Shown in pieces: positions 1-8,324 of a stretch of DNA of 16,884 nucleotides. Position 1 is the stretch's first letter. Each line of letters begins with the position of its first letter. The position numbers were made by a program, and so were the translations under genes. This DNA comes from Candidatus Thorarchaeota archaeon (GTDB lineage: Archaea > Asgardarchaeota > Thorarchaeia > Thorarchaeales > Thorarchaeaceae), in the NCBI GenBank assembly GCA_016841005.1, contig JAEORG010000030.1, positions 1-16,884 on the forward strand, read 5' to 3'. Under the pieces are notes generated by a model that saw only the letters and a list, made by a program, of their open reading frames with translations, ran no database searches and was not told the origin of the DNA.

Positions 1-1
1 G

Positions 2-814
2 AGCGGAGCTACTAGAAGAAATACTCAATTGACTGAACAAATTAAGACGCTTGAAGCTCAACTCAAGGATAAGGACTATGAAATTCAATCACTACGAGCA
101 GAGCTAGATAGGAGTCAAGGTGCTCTTGATTCACTAGGACAAGAAATGCAAGGTATCAAGGCATCGCAAAAAGAAATCATTTCCATGAAAAAACCAGTTC
201 AGACTCAAGACCCATCAGCAGCAGAATTAGAAAAAGCTGAAGTAAGGATTGCACGGCTTCAAGGCGATATCAAAACTCTATCAGAGGTTGCGACTTCTGT
301 ACTAATGGAGAAAGAGGGTAGTTTGGAAAAGCTCAGTGAAACAATAAAGATGGTCGGGGATATCCAGCACAGAATTTTCAACATGGTCATGGAGCAAAGA
401 GCAGTAAAGGCTGACGAATTAGCCTCTATGATGCTAACTGAGCTTTCGGAAATAAGGGAAGCAGTAGATAGCCTTCAGGCAATGGGTGAAGTTGAGATTA
501 AAGACGGAGGTACAATTATTCCAGCAAAGAAGTATAGGGAAACCAAGATACCTGTCGACGAATGGAAGAATATGTCCCCGGGTGAGATCTTCGATTCATT
601 GGAAACGGTAGTTGGAAAAGCTGAGGGTAGTGATACAATTGTAGAGGCGCTTGAGAATGCTGTCGATATTCTGGAACAGAAACTTACACGTGGGGGAGCG
701 TTGATATTTCAGATGCGCCGAGCTGCTGGTGATTGGAAACGACAAGATGGAAATGTTGAAGAGCTACGATATACAATAAAAGACTGGAAATCCAGAGCAG
801 AGTCACTCTCATAG
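2..814 (+). CDS. Coiled-coil protein with winged-helix-like domain, 5' end outside window
   Basis: The reading frame is open to the left edge: codons from base 2 read S-G-A-T-R-R-N-T-Q before a TTG at 29, with no stop and no ATG. The gene therefore probably begins upstream; TTG 29 is possible but has no convincing ribosome site. Numbering from TTG 29, residues 1-50 and 65-110 are charged heptad-like coiled coil. Residues about 112-170 look like a winged helix: helices around DIQHRIFNMV, KADELASMML and SEIREAVDSLQAMG, then a hairpin EVEIKDGGTIIPAKKY. A second helical, charged stretch follows to 261. A DNA-binding or scaffolding role is inference; I do not recognise a named family. It converges with the PDCD5-like gene and overlaps its stop by 6 bp. 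Confidence 0.6.
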   Translation, partial: SGATRRNTQLTEQIKTLEAQLKDKDYEIQSLRAELDRSQGALDSLGQEMQGIKASQKEIISMKKPVQTQDPSAAELEKAEVRIARLQGDIKTLSEVATSVLMEKEGSLEKLSETIKMVGDIQHRIFNMVMEQRAVKADELASMMLTELSEIREAVDSLQAMGEVEIKDGGTIIPAKKYRETKIPVDEWKNMSPGEIFDSLETVVGKAEGSDTIVEALENAVDILEQKLTRGGALIFQMRRAAGDWKRQDGNVEELRYTIKDWKSRAESLS

Positions 815-1249
815 AGCCTCTTTTCCATTACCATTCTTCTTGAGTGCCTCTTTCACGTATTCACCAAAATCGGATGTTTCGCCATCTCTCTGAACTCGAA
901 TCTTGGGTTCTTCGCCCTTCACTTGACGCTCAATGTATCTTACGTCAATTTGACTGAATTGAGTGCGAATACCACGATAAACTATCAGATGAAGAATGAT
1001 ATCTTTAATGCGTGTAGCAACAGCCGGTTCTTTATTACTTAAAGAATCAAGATAGGAATTTGCATCAGCGGAGAGAAAACGAGTAAGAAGTTTGTTTCTT
1101 TCGATGTCGACCTTTTCCTGACGCTCCTTAGTTTCTTGGAGCTCCTTCTCTCTTTTGATAAGTTGGGCCATTTTCTTCCTTCGTAACATTGCAAGCTCGG
1201 TATCATCGTCACTCAAAGGATTTATCCTCAAGATTTTCTCGAAAATCAT
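809..1249 (-). CDS. PDCD5-family DNA-binding protein
   Basis: The protein matches the PDCD5/TFAR19 family of archaea and eukaryotes: small helical-bundle proteins that bind DNA, with cellular role in archaea poorly defined. The signature N-terminal helix is present (ELAMLRRKKMAQL, about residues 18-30 from ATG 1249). A charged helix follows, then the core RNKLLTRFLSADANSYLDSL. The helix ending in ILHLIVYRGI corresponds to the family's usual 'iqlaq.G' segment, and the basic tail includes KIRVQRDGE. At 146 residues it is slightly longer than the usual 110-125, with about 18 extra at the N-terminus and a 20-residue C-terminal extension. ATG 1249 is preferred; a GTG two codons upstream (1255) is the alternative. 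No Shine-Dalgarno is visible. It is divergent from the helical-repeat gene and overlaps the previous gene tail to tail. Confidence 0.82.
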   Translation of the reverse strand: MIFEKILRINPLSDDDTELAMLRRKKMAQLIKREKELQETKERQEKVDIERNKLLTRFLSADANSYLDSLSNKEPAVATRIKDIILHLIVYRGIRTQFSQIDVRYIERQVKGEEPKIRVQRDGETSDFGEYVKEALKKNGNGKEAL

Positions 1250-1255
1250 TAACAC

Positions 1256-1345
1256 TTAAAACTCTCGATGCGACGAGAAGCCCTTTTTAAGAGTCATTAC
1301 AACTTCACTTCAACAAGTTGGTCAGTCTTCCAAGAAAGATGAAGG
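1256..1345. promoter_or_regulatory. Divergent promoter region between the PDCD5-like and helical-repeat genes
   Basis: The only divergent start-to-start gap in the window. An A/T-rich core CTTTTTAAG (1283-1291) reads CTTAAAAAG on the minus strand and could serve as a TATA box either way. It lies 34-42 bp upstream of the minus ATG at 1249, close to archaeal TATA spacing plus a short leader, and about 65-70 bp upstream of the plus ATG at 1355. An inverted repeat, CAACTT (1300-1305) and AAGTTG (1315-1320) around 9 bp, sits near the predicted plus-strand transcription start and might be an operator. All this is inferred from spacing and composition. Confidence 0.4.
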
Positions 1346-1354
1346 TTGAAGAAT

Positions 1355-2290
1355 ATGGAAGAAACAAGATGTGAATGGCTTGAAACCATTGGATCAGGAT
1401 ATGGATGTAGACTACGAACTCAGAAACTTCCAATTCCAGAGGTCACTCAAAAATGTTTGAATCCTGACCTTGCTGTGATGTGCGTAGATGCATATAGTTC
1501 ACTCTCACGAGGGCAAGAGGAATTAGATAATGACAGTACAGACGCACTTCCATGGTTGTTTGATTCTGCAAGCCAATTCGAAAACTTGGGAGAATTAGAT
1601 AATGCAATTACAGCTCTTTTGAAAGGGATAGATTTTGCTGTAGAGAAAAATCTCCTTGATCAGGCCTACTCATCTTATGCATATGGAAGGTCCATCTACG
1701 AAACTGGCGTAACAGAATCAGATGCTTCACTGAAAGATCCAAACATCAAGAACTCTCTTGTTGACGCAGGGAAGCGGCTTGTAGAAGCTGCGCAGAGGGG
1801 AAGAGAGGGTAGCGCACTTACTGATATGCAGGCAGAGCTTAAAGCCAGTATAATGGGAGGTGTAAGTCTAAAGAAAGCGGTGAAGGATGAAGAGAATAAG
1901 GATTTGATTGTTTCACATGGCAGAGCACTCTATGAGAAGAAAGCAGAGGAGTATAAAGAGGGGGCAGAGAAATTCATTAAATCTGGAATAGCAAAAAACA
2001 GTGTTGTGTTCGCCTGTATGGGTGCACTCTCAGACCTGATGTTAGGGAAACCAAGGGAAGGCATGTCCTATCTTATCGAGATTGCAGCGAGAGAGGATGT
2101 CAGAGATGTGTTTCAATCCCACCCTTGCTTTGAATGGACAAAGTATGTTTTCAAAGCTTTAGTGGATAGAAATACTGAAGCGATGGATAAAGCACAGACC
2201 CTTTTTCTTAAAATTCCTTGGAGCTATAAAGATGATAAAGAACTTGCACGAAGAATCATGGATTCTGTTCAGAGACGAGTCACTGCATAA
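1355..2290 (+). CDS. Alpha-helical repeat (TPR/SNAP-like) protein
   Basis: A soluble, almost wholly helical protein of 311 residues with no signal peptide or membrane segment. ATG 1355 is chosen over the in-frame TTG at 1346 because a GAAGGT motif (1341-1346) sits 8 bp before it. The N-terminal 45 residues hold four spaced cysteines. From about residue 62 there are TPR-like helical hairpins (ASQFENLGELDNAITALLKG, then LLDQAYSSYAYGRSIYE). The last 95 residues follow the layout of the alpha-SNAP C-terminus: a helix with ACMGALSDLML, a Y-x-E helix, a D-x-x-x-F-x-S turn, then K-x-x-x-x-A-x-x-x-RN and a final helix pair. A SNAP-like adaptor is my inference from remembered alpha-SNAP sequence; a generic TPR scaffold is the safe reading. 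Its 3' end overlaps the convergent methyltransferase gene by 11 bp. Confidence 0.6.
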   Translation: MEETRCEWLETIGSGYGCRLRTQKLPIPEVTQKCLNPDLAVMCVDAYSSLSRGQEELDNDSTDALPWLFDSASQFENLGELDNAITALLKGIDFAVEKNLLDQAYSSYAYGRSIYETGVTESDASLKDPNIKNSLVDAGKRLVEAAQRGREGSALTDMQAELKASIMGGVSLKKAVKDEENKDLIVSHGRALYEKKAEEYKEGAEKFIKSGIAKNSVVFACMGALSDLMLGKPREGMSYLIEIAAREDVRDVFQSHPCFEWTKYVFKALVDRNTEAMDKAQTLFLKIPWSYKDDKELARRIMDSVQRRVTA

Positions 2291-3620
2291 TTCTCATTTT
2301 TGCAATGAAGAATCCATCAGTAGAATGAATATGTGGGAACATTCTTCGCACCATTGAGGAACACTTGAAGTTTGGATATCCTTCTGTTTCAACCAACGGG
2401 ATCTCAATTAGTTCGATTGGAAATTTTTCTAAGACTGAATCAATTTGACTTTCTCCTTCATGAGGAAGAATTGAACACGTAGCATAAACTATCTCAGTCC
2501 CTGGAGAATTGGAGTATGCCGATAAGATGCCTTCTAGAATTTTATTTTGAATTGTCATTATCGATAATAACGTCTTCTTATTCAAACGCCATTTGAAAGA
2601 GGGATGACTATGTATCATTCCTGTTGAGGTACAAGGAGCATCTATCAGTATCTTATTTGCTCCATTAACCGGACAATGAGAAGCATCTCCTAATTTCCAA
2701 ACCACATCGGACATTCCCATCTCAGATGATTGTGCCATTGCTACTTCAAAACGGTGTTTGTTTCTCTCAGTGGCTACAAGAGTTCCTCGAGACTCCATCA
2801 ATTCCCATAGTACCTGTGTTTTCATCCCAGGTGCTGCACAGGCGTCCCAAACAAAATCACCTGGGCTTGGTGCAAGTGTTCTTGCCGTAACGACACTCGC
2901 CTTGTCATGAACTAGAATCTTCCACGAACTAAATATAGGGGAACCTATAACATTCTGAAGTCCAGAATAAACTCGGTAGACACCAGGAATTTCTGAATCT
3001 TCTTCTAAACTTACTCCAGTACTTTCTAATTCTTTGATCATGGATGTGTCTTTTGATAAAAGCTGGTTAATTCTTAGGTATGAGAAATTATCGCTGTCAG
3101 ACCCAAGCATAAGATTTACTGCATCTCTTTCATCCATATTTGCTAATAGAGTTTCCACGATGAAAGTTGGAAAAGATAGTTGAACACTCAACGACTCAAT
3201 TCGGGGTAATTTAGTAATTGCTGAAGATAAATCAAAATCTTTTGCGCGAATAAGAATATCAAGGATCCGGGAGTCTTCTTCTAAGAGAAGACCATCAATC
3301 GAATCAACAGTTTTTCCCTGCCAGCGAATCCAATATAGACAGACTCTAAGCAGTGATTGATTTCTCAAAGATAATGATTTGAGATTCGGACCTTTCGTAC
3401 ATCGAGAAAGGATGAAGTCAATTGTGTTTTGAAAACGAACAGCACCAATGGTAAGAAACTCAAGAGTTGCAAACGTTTTAGTATCAAAACTGGAAACATC
3501 CCTATACTTACGTAAAATTTTACGTAGAGATTTACTGCTTTGATAATAGTCCCTCAAGACATCTAGAATGCCATTTTTGAGGAATGCAATGTCTATGGTT
3601 GAGAGGTTCTCAGATTTCAT
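2280..3620 (-). CDS. RsmB/NOP2-type RNA (cytosine-5)-methyltransferase with N-terminal NusB-like domain
   Basis: An S-adenosylmethionine-dependent RNA m5C methyltransferase. Numbering from the upstream TTG 3632: residues 10-105 resemble the NusB-type RNA-binding domain of bacterial RsmB (ending LSLRNQSLLRVCLYWIRW). Motif I is DACAAPGMKT (263-272), an acidic residue sits in ATERN (289), and the next loop is LGDAS. Motif IV is DAPCTSTG with Cys334, motif VI is YATCSI with Cys386, and the C-terminal family motif is FPHIHSTDGFFIA. Cys386 would attack C6 of the cytosine and Cys334 would help release product, as known for NSUN/RsmB enzymes. Substrate (rRNA or tRNA) cannot be told. I chose ATG 3620; TTG 3632, directly abutting the aldehyde dehydrogenase stop, is the alternative, and neither has a Shine-Dalgarno site. 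The tight spacing suggests co-transcription with that upstream gene. Confidence 0.85.
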   Translation of the reverse strand: MKSENLSTIDIAFLKNGILDVLRDYYQSSKSLRKILRKYRDVSSFDTKTFATLEFLTIGAVRFQNTIDFILSRCTKGPNLKSLSLRNQSLLRVCLYWIRWQGKTVDSIDGLLLEEDSRILDILIRAKDFDLSSAITKLPRIESLSVQLSFPTFIVETLLANMDERDAVNLMLGSDSDNFSYLRINQLLSKDTSMIKELESTGVSLEEDSEIPGVYRVYSGLQNVIGSPIFSSWKILVHDKASVVTARTLAPSPGDFVWDACAAPGMKTQVLWELMESRGTLVATERNKHRFEVAMAQSSEMGMSDVVWKLGDASHCPVNGANKILIDAPCTSTGMIHSHPSFKWRLNKKTLLSIMTIQNKILEGILSAYSNSPGTEIVYATCSILPHEGESQIDSVLEKFPIELIEIPLVETEGYPNFKCSSMVRRMFPHIHSTDGFFIAKMRIMQ

Positions 3621-3632
3621 GATTTTCGCCAA

Positions 3633-5300
3633 TTATTCAAAATCTACGTTTGGTCCTACATGTACATACTTCATCCTTGTTAGCATTTCGGGGAAGTATT
3701 TACCACCTATTATGCCCGAATCCTTATAGCCCCCAAGATGGGGCATATGAGGATCGAAGTAGAGATGGTCTTGTCCTATATTAACGCCTGCCGCCTCTAT
3801 TTCTTTTACCCACTTCATCTGAATCTCAGGAGTATCTGTAAAGATAGAAGATCGAAGACCAAACCTAGAAGAATTGGCAATTTTGATTGCTTGGTCAAGT
3901 GAGGACACACTGAGAACTGGTAGTGCAGGCGCAAAGACCTCTTCCTGCATTATTCTCATATCAAGAGAGATATTTGTAAGGATTGTTGGTTTGTAGAAAA
4001 GACCTGCAGGATCCTCCTCTCCGAGGTAGTTCATCCTGAACCCACCTGTTTCAACTTTTGCACCCTTTGACAATGCATCCTCCATCTGATCGATTAGATG
4101 GTAAAGAGCTGTTGTACCAATAGGTGGAAGTGATGATTTAGGATCTGATGGGCAGCCTACATGGAGGCTTTCGGCCTCTTCAACTACTAACCTTAGTAGT
4201 TCATCATAAAGAGTGTCTTGAACAAGTAGCCGTTTGACGGCCATACATGCTTGTCCACTTCCAAGAAATCTTCCTTTCACTATCATCTTGGCTGCAAACT
4301 CGAGGTCAACATCCTTTCCCCATACAAAGCTGGCATCAGATCCTGCTAATTCTGGAGCCATTTGAATTCGTTGGTTTATTGCCTGTGACCAGAGTTCAAC
4401 ACCTCTGTCGCTATCTCCATACCAGACAATTGTACCTACTTTTGGTTCAGTCAGAAACCGATCCATCAGTTGTTTTCCACTACCTGTGAGAACTTGAAGC
4501 ATCGCAGACGGTAAGTCCAGCTCTAGAAATGTTTCCATGAAGATGCGTCCCAAGAGAATGGTACTTAGAGGTACTTTTGCAGGTGGTTTCAGAATTGTTG
4601 CATTTCCTGCAAGAATCGAAGAGGCAATGCTTAGAATACCTAAAGCAAGTGGAGAGTTGTAGGGAGTAAAGAGACAGGCGACGCCATATGGCTCTCTAAA
4701 ACGAAAATTCGCTCCACCATCTCTACCAGGTGATCTCTTAACATCTAGTGCTTCACCCCATATCTCAAATGTTTCACGTTCCAAATATTCAGTAAACATA
4801 TCCCATGTCCAGTTGAATGTACCAATTGGGACACCTTCTTTTACAGAGATGTTTTGGATTTCCTCAAAGCGGTTTTTCATCGCTAGTCCAGCTTTGTATA
4901 AAGCATCTATACGATCATCGAGAGTCACACCCAATCCGGATTTTTTGAAAGGATTGAAGAGCTTCTCATGATCACGAACTCCTGCTTGAAGTGCTGACAC
5001 GATATGCGATTCATTTGCAATTGATACGTTTGCAAAAATCACTTCATCGATATCATCCTTAGAATACTTGGGCATTCCATGGTATCGCAGATAATCCTTA
5101 ACGTATCGGTTTTCTGGACTAGTTGAAGGTATTAGACTGGGAAACCTAGAAATCACCAATTTCTGTCGCGCAGATGTAGACTGTAGTTGGAGTGCAATTG
5201 CAAGTCCAGGGTCCATCACAATCTTGTCCATGTCAGGAAAGGGAACATATTTTCCAGTATCAATCTCCTTCCCGTCAACGAGTATAGGGTAGACTTCCAT
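3633..5300 (-). CDS. NAD(P)-dependent aldehyde dehydrogenase family protein
   Basis: Oxidises an aldehyde to the acid with NAD(P)+; substrate unknown. Superfamily landmarks are complete: TPYNSPL (212-218), KPPAKVP (238-244), the cofactor-loop equivalent WYGDSDRG (293-300), general-base Glu317 in APELAGSD, nucleophile Cys352 in SGQACMAVKR, EEVFAPALPV (453-462), and C-terminal GGYKDSGIIGGKYF. It should therefore be active. It is longer (555) than the usual 470-500 because about 50-60 residues (roughly 25-85) are inserted between the first strand (ILVDGKEI) and the usual helix (ANVSIANESHIVSALQAG). ATG 5300 is supported by GGAG 8 bp upstream. It lies 70 bp downstream of the permease gene with no clear TATA in the gap, so it may be read through from it. 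Confidence 0.92.
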   Translation of the reverse strand: MEVYPILVDGKEIDTGKYVPFPDMDKIVMDPGLAIALQLQSTSARQKLVISRFPSLIPSTSPENRYVKDYLRYHGMPKYSKDDIDEVIFANVSIANESHIVSALQAGVRDHEKLFNPFKKSGLGVTLDDRIDALYKAGLAMKNRFEEIQNISVKEGVPIGTFNWTWDMFTEYLERETFEIWGEALDVKRSPGRDGGANFRFREPYGVACLFTPYNSPLALGILSIASSILAGNATILKPPAKVPLSTILLGRIFMETFLELDLPSAMLQVLTGSGKQLMDRFLTEPKVGTIVWYGDSDRGVELWSQAINQRIQMAPELAGSDASFVWGKDVDLEFAAKMIVKGRFLGSGQACMAVKRLLVQDTLYDELLRLVVEEAESLHVGCPSDPKSSLPPIGTTALYHLIDQMEDALSKGAKVETGGFRMNYLGEEDPAGLFYKPTILTNISLDMRIMQEEVFAPALPVLSVSSLDQAIKIANSSRFGLRSSIFTDTPEIQMKWVKEIEAAGVNIGQDHLYFDPHMPHLGGYKDSGIIGGKYFPEMLTRMKYVHVGPNVDFE

Positions 5301-5370
5301 GAGTAGATCTCCAGAGCTGGTGATTGGCCTTGAGTTGTCGCTAAGAGTCTTTCGGATTGAAACAACTGGT

Positions 5371-8268
5371 CTATAGATTACGAAGGGTTCTTGAAGGATC
5401 TTCTACTAATGCCTGTTTTGCAGGAATAAGACACGCTATTGTCAAGATAATCAATTCAATAATCGAAAGGAGAAGAAGTGCATTAAATGGGATATAGGGC
5501 GGATTAATCAAAGTAGACCACATAGGGGAAATCCCCAAGGCAAGAATGCTGAATGTAATTCCCATTGCAGTCCCGATGACGAGACTAATTGCAAGAGCTG
5601 CAACAACAACACTAGCAAATTCTTGGAATACGAGAGAAACTATCTGCTTTTCTTTCGCGCCTACTGCTCTCAATATCGCATATTCCTGAGACCTCTCTCC
5701 TACTGCTGAAGTCAGTAGTGTAATTATAGCAAACACGCCCATTATACTAAGCAAGACGATTGAGATTGAAACAAGACTTTCGAATCCACTGAGATATAAA
5801 CTAACAGACCTAGAAATATCCCGAGGGTTGGAATAACCTGGGGCATAGACAGATGCATCGAAATTTGCAATCAATGTATTGGCCAATGTGAGTAGATTAG
5901 TTCCTGAAAGAATGCTTCCGAGAAACAAGTTCACGGTTGTCGCATTCATTCGGGATTCAATAAACTCGAAATTGACTAGTGCAAATCCACCTCGTCCAAT
6001 CTGAAATCCAAATCCAGTAGCAACTGATCCATACTCTAATTCATCTGTTGATGCAATACCAAATCCAGGAGCACTTTTCATAAACCCAATTACTGTAAAT
6101 TCTGCCAATGAGATTTCTGGACGATAATATACGATAGTGAGATTATCGCCTACTGTCTTATTCCATAAACGGCCATAATAATCACTCAAAATCAAACCAT
6201 TTGGAACCTCACTCAGAGTGTGAAGGATGCCTTCACTGGTGTTTGAAGAAAAGCTATCTGGCCTGAAATGACCAATTCGAGAATACTGCTCAGGATTCAC
6301 ACCCTCAAGATAAAATTGGTTGTCACCAATTTGAGATTGGACTTCTAGTACTGGCATGGTTTCGATAATACCTCGAACCTGTCTGAAGGAGTTCTGGAGT
6401 TCGAGAGATGCATTCTCAATCTCGATTCTTAAATCTGCGCCAATTGCATAATCCATCTCAAGATTCAGATTTCTATTGAATCCCTCTAGCTCTACAATCA
6501 TCATCGTTGTGCTGCTAAGAATCAATGTAAGTATGACAAGTAATGGAATTAATCGACCTCTCCGTTTGCTAAGACTCCTAGCAAGATAGATACTTTTCTC
6601 ACCAAGAATGAATGAGAGTTTAGCTGTTATAGAAGCGAGAAATTGTCTAGCAAATCGCGCACCAAAGAATGCTGACACATACAAGAAAATAGTCAAAACT
6701 AATACTTCACCCACACCAACTAATCCAGCAGGTGCTATGATGTAAGGCATGACTAAAATTGAAGAAGTAATGATGAGAATTATCAGACCTAATCTACCTA
6801 TTTGGGTTCTTTTTTCAACTTCAATACTTATGTCAGATGGAAGAAGCATCAGCTCTTCAACTTCTATCAATCTACCTATTTGCATCATGTAGGTGATTGG
6901 AAGAGATAGCCCTATAATTGCAGCAATTACAATTCCTAGTGGATGAATCACAAGCATTTTCGAGAACAACATGAACTCCTGAAAATTAAATGACAACACA
7001 CCTTGTGTTGCACCTGTTAAAACGCCAAATAGAACAGAAAGGATTAGTCCCAATGTAAGAGCTAAGAGGAATATAATGACCGATTCCCACAGATAACTTG
7101 TAAGAATTTGATTAAAGGATGCGCCCTTGGTTCTCAAGAGGGATGCTTCACCTTTCCGTTTTAGAACTGAGGTTTCTGCGGCATTGACCATGATGATAAG
7201 TGAAATGAACAACACAGGTAATGCTAATACAACAATGAGTCGGCTTTGCAAATATGTATTGATATGAGTTTCAAGATTACTAACTTCTTTGACTCCCCAG
7301 CTAACTAGTCCTTGAGGTTCTCCTATCATATCGAGCAGACTCATTAGTTTCTCCGGAATGTTTGATTCACCCTCTGCAAGAAGACCTTCAGGACTTGCTT
7401 GAATTAAACTCGCTACAGAAAAGAAGCTTCGAGTTGTCATTTCTTCTATAACATCATCAGGGATGTCATCTATATTGATAATCATTGAATCCATGACACC
7501 AAGCACTGGTTGAGGCATAGCAAATGGATCGACTAATTTCCGACTTAGACTTGTGAATGCGTTCGTGAATACACTTGTTCCTGATGTAAGATCGTAAACA
7601 CCTACAATAGTGAGATTGAGGACTGAGTGTCTTCGATTTCCTCTCATGTTAGGATATCTACCATGTGCACCAAGGACTATGTCAATATCTATAGAATCAC
7701 CTATCTGAACTCTACGACCAGTAGCGATTTCCAGATAATCTATGAAAGTTTCAGAAACAACTGTTTCATTGGTTCCGACACGCAGATCTCCTCGCCAAGT
7801 AAAAATAGGGCTCCATCTCTGAATCTCTTCAGCATCTGCGAGAATGACGCGAGCATCTTTGAAACCTTGTACATAATATAAATCTTGATTGAAGGGGTAA
7901 TCGTCTGTTGCTTGTAAAGGACCGTCAACAATGCATATTGAGGAGATCATTCTGTCAACTCGACTTACCCAAGGATGCGAGCGATAGATATCTTCAGCAG
8001 CAAGAAGACTATCATAGCCTCCAGCCTCTTCATAGTCAATTGGCTTCATTCCTACTTGATAGACTGTTTCGTCAATGAATTCTGATACTTCGATATGGAT
8101 GCCAGTAGCAGTCCAATTCATCACTCCTGGAACCAATGATACCCCAAGTCCGAGGATGACTATCAAACCAATACTTCGGAGAGCATTTTTTCTTAGAGCT
8201 AAGAGTGCATATGAGATTGGCCATATCCTACTTCCCTTGGAAAAGGATGTTGGCCTCTGCTTCGACAT
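5371..8268 (-). CDS. ABC transporter permease, FtsX/MacB type, ten membrane helices
   Basis: A large integral membrane protein (965 residues) with a double FtsX architecture. Predicted helices lie near 30-50, 342-364, 392-420, 438-462, 490-512, 517-538, 570-592, 830-855, 884-912 and 929-950. Two big extracytoplasmic domains fill about 51-340 and 593-829. Coupling-type cytoplasmic motifs are present in both halves: LKRKGEASLLRTKGAS (369-384) and the classic GERSQEYAILRAVGAKEKQI (857-876). Proteins of this fold usually work with a MacB/LolD-type ATPase to move lipids, lipoproteins or peptides by mechanotransmission rather than a classic channel. No ATPase gene lies within the window, so the partner must be elsewhere. 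ATG 8268 has no Shine-Dalgarno; an A/T-rich CTTTATTT lies 30-40 bp upstream and may be a weak TATA. Confidence 0.9.
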   Translation of the reverse strand: MSKQRPTSFSKGSRIWPISYALLALRKNALRSIGLIVILGLGVSLVPGVMNWTATGIHIEVSEFIDETVYQVGMKPIDYEEAGGYDSLLAAEDIYRSHPWVSRVDRMISSICIVDGPLQATDDYPFNQDLYYVQGFKDARVILADAEEIQRWSPIFTWRGDLRVGTNETVVSETFIDYLEIATGRRVQIGDSIDIDIVLGAHGRYPNMRGNRRHSVLNLTIVGVYDLTSGTSVFTNAFTSLSRKLVDPFAMPQPVLGVMDSMIINIDDIPDDVIEEMTTRSFFSVASLIQASPEGLLAEGESNIPEKLMSLLDMIGEPQGLVSWGVKEVSNLETHINTYLQSRLIVVLALPVLFISLIIMVNAAETSVLKRKGEASLLRTKGASFNQILTSYLWESVIIFLLALTLGLILSVLFGVLTGATQGVLSFNFQEFMLFSKMLVIHPLGIVIAAIIGLSLPITYMMQIGRLIEVEELMLLPSDISIEVEKRTQIGRLGLIILIITSSILVMPYIIAPAGLVGVGEVLVLTIFLYVSAFFGARFARQFLASITAKLSFILGEKSIYLARSLSKRRGRLIPLLVILTLILSSTTMMIVELEGFNRNLNLEMDYAIGADLRIEIENASLELQNSFRQVRGIIETMPVLEVQSQIGDNQFYLEGVNPEQYSRIGHFRPDSFSSNTSEGILHTLSEVPNGLILSDYYGRLWNKTVGDNLTIVYYRPEISLAEFTVIGFMKSAPGFGIASTDELEYGSVATGFGFQIGRGGFALVNFEFIESRMNATTVNLFLGSILSGTNLLTLANTLIANFDASVYAPGYSNPRDISRSVSLYLSGFESLVSISIVLLSIMGVFAIITLLTSAVGERSQEYAILRAVGAKEKQIVSLVFQEFASVVVAALAISLVIGTAMGITFSILALGISPMWSTLINPPYIPFNALLLLSIIELIILTIACLIPAKQALVEDPSRTLRNL

Positions 8269-8324
8269 CTATATCGTCTTGGCTATTGAATGCCTGAAAA
8301 TAAAGTGAATGCTCATAGCAACCG

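Noticed and set aside
2291..2305. T5 run just after the SNAP/TPR-like gene stop as a transcription terminator
   Set aside because: The run is short, has no stem or repeated T-tracts, and lies inside the opposing methyltransferase coding region.
7740..7931. Short minus-strand open frame inside the permease
   Set aside because: It is out of frame within a clear membrane-protein gene, has no recognisable domain and no separate start signals.
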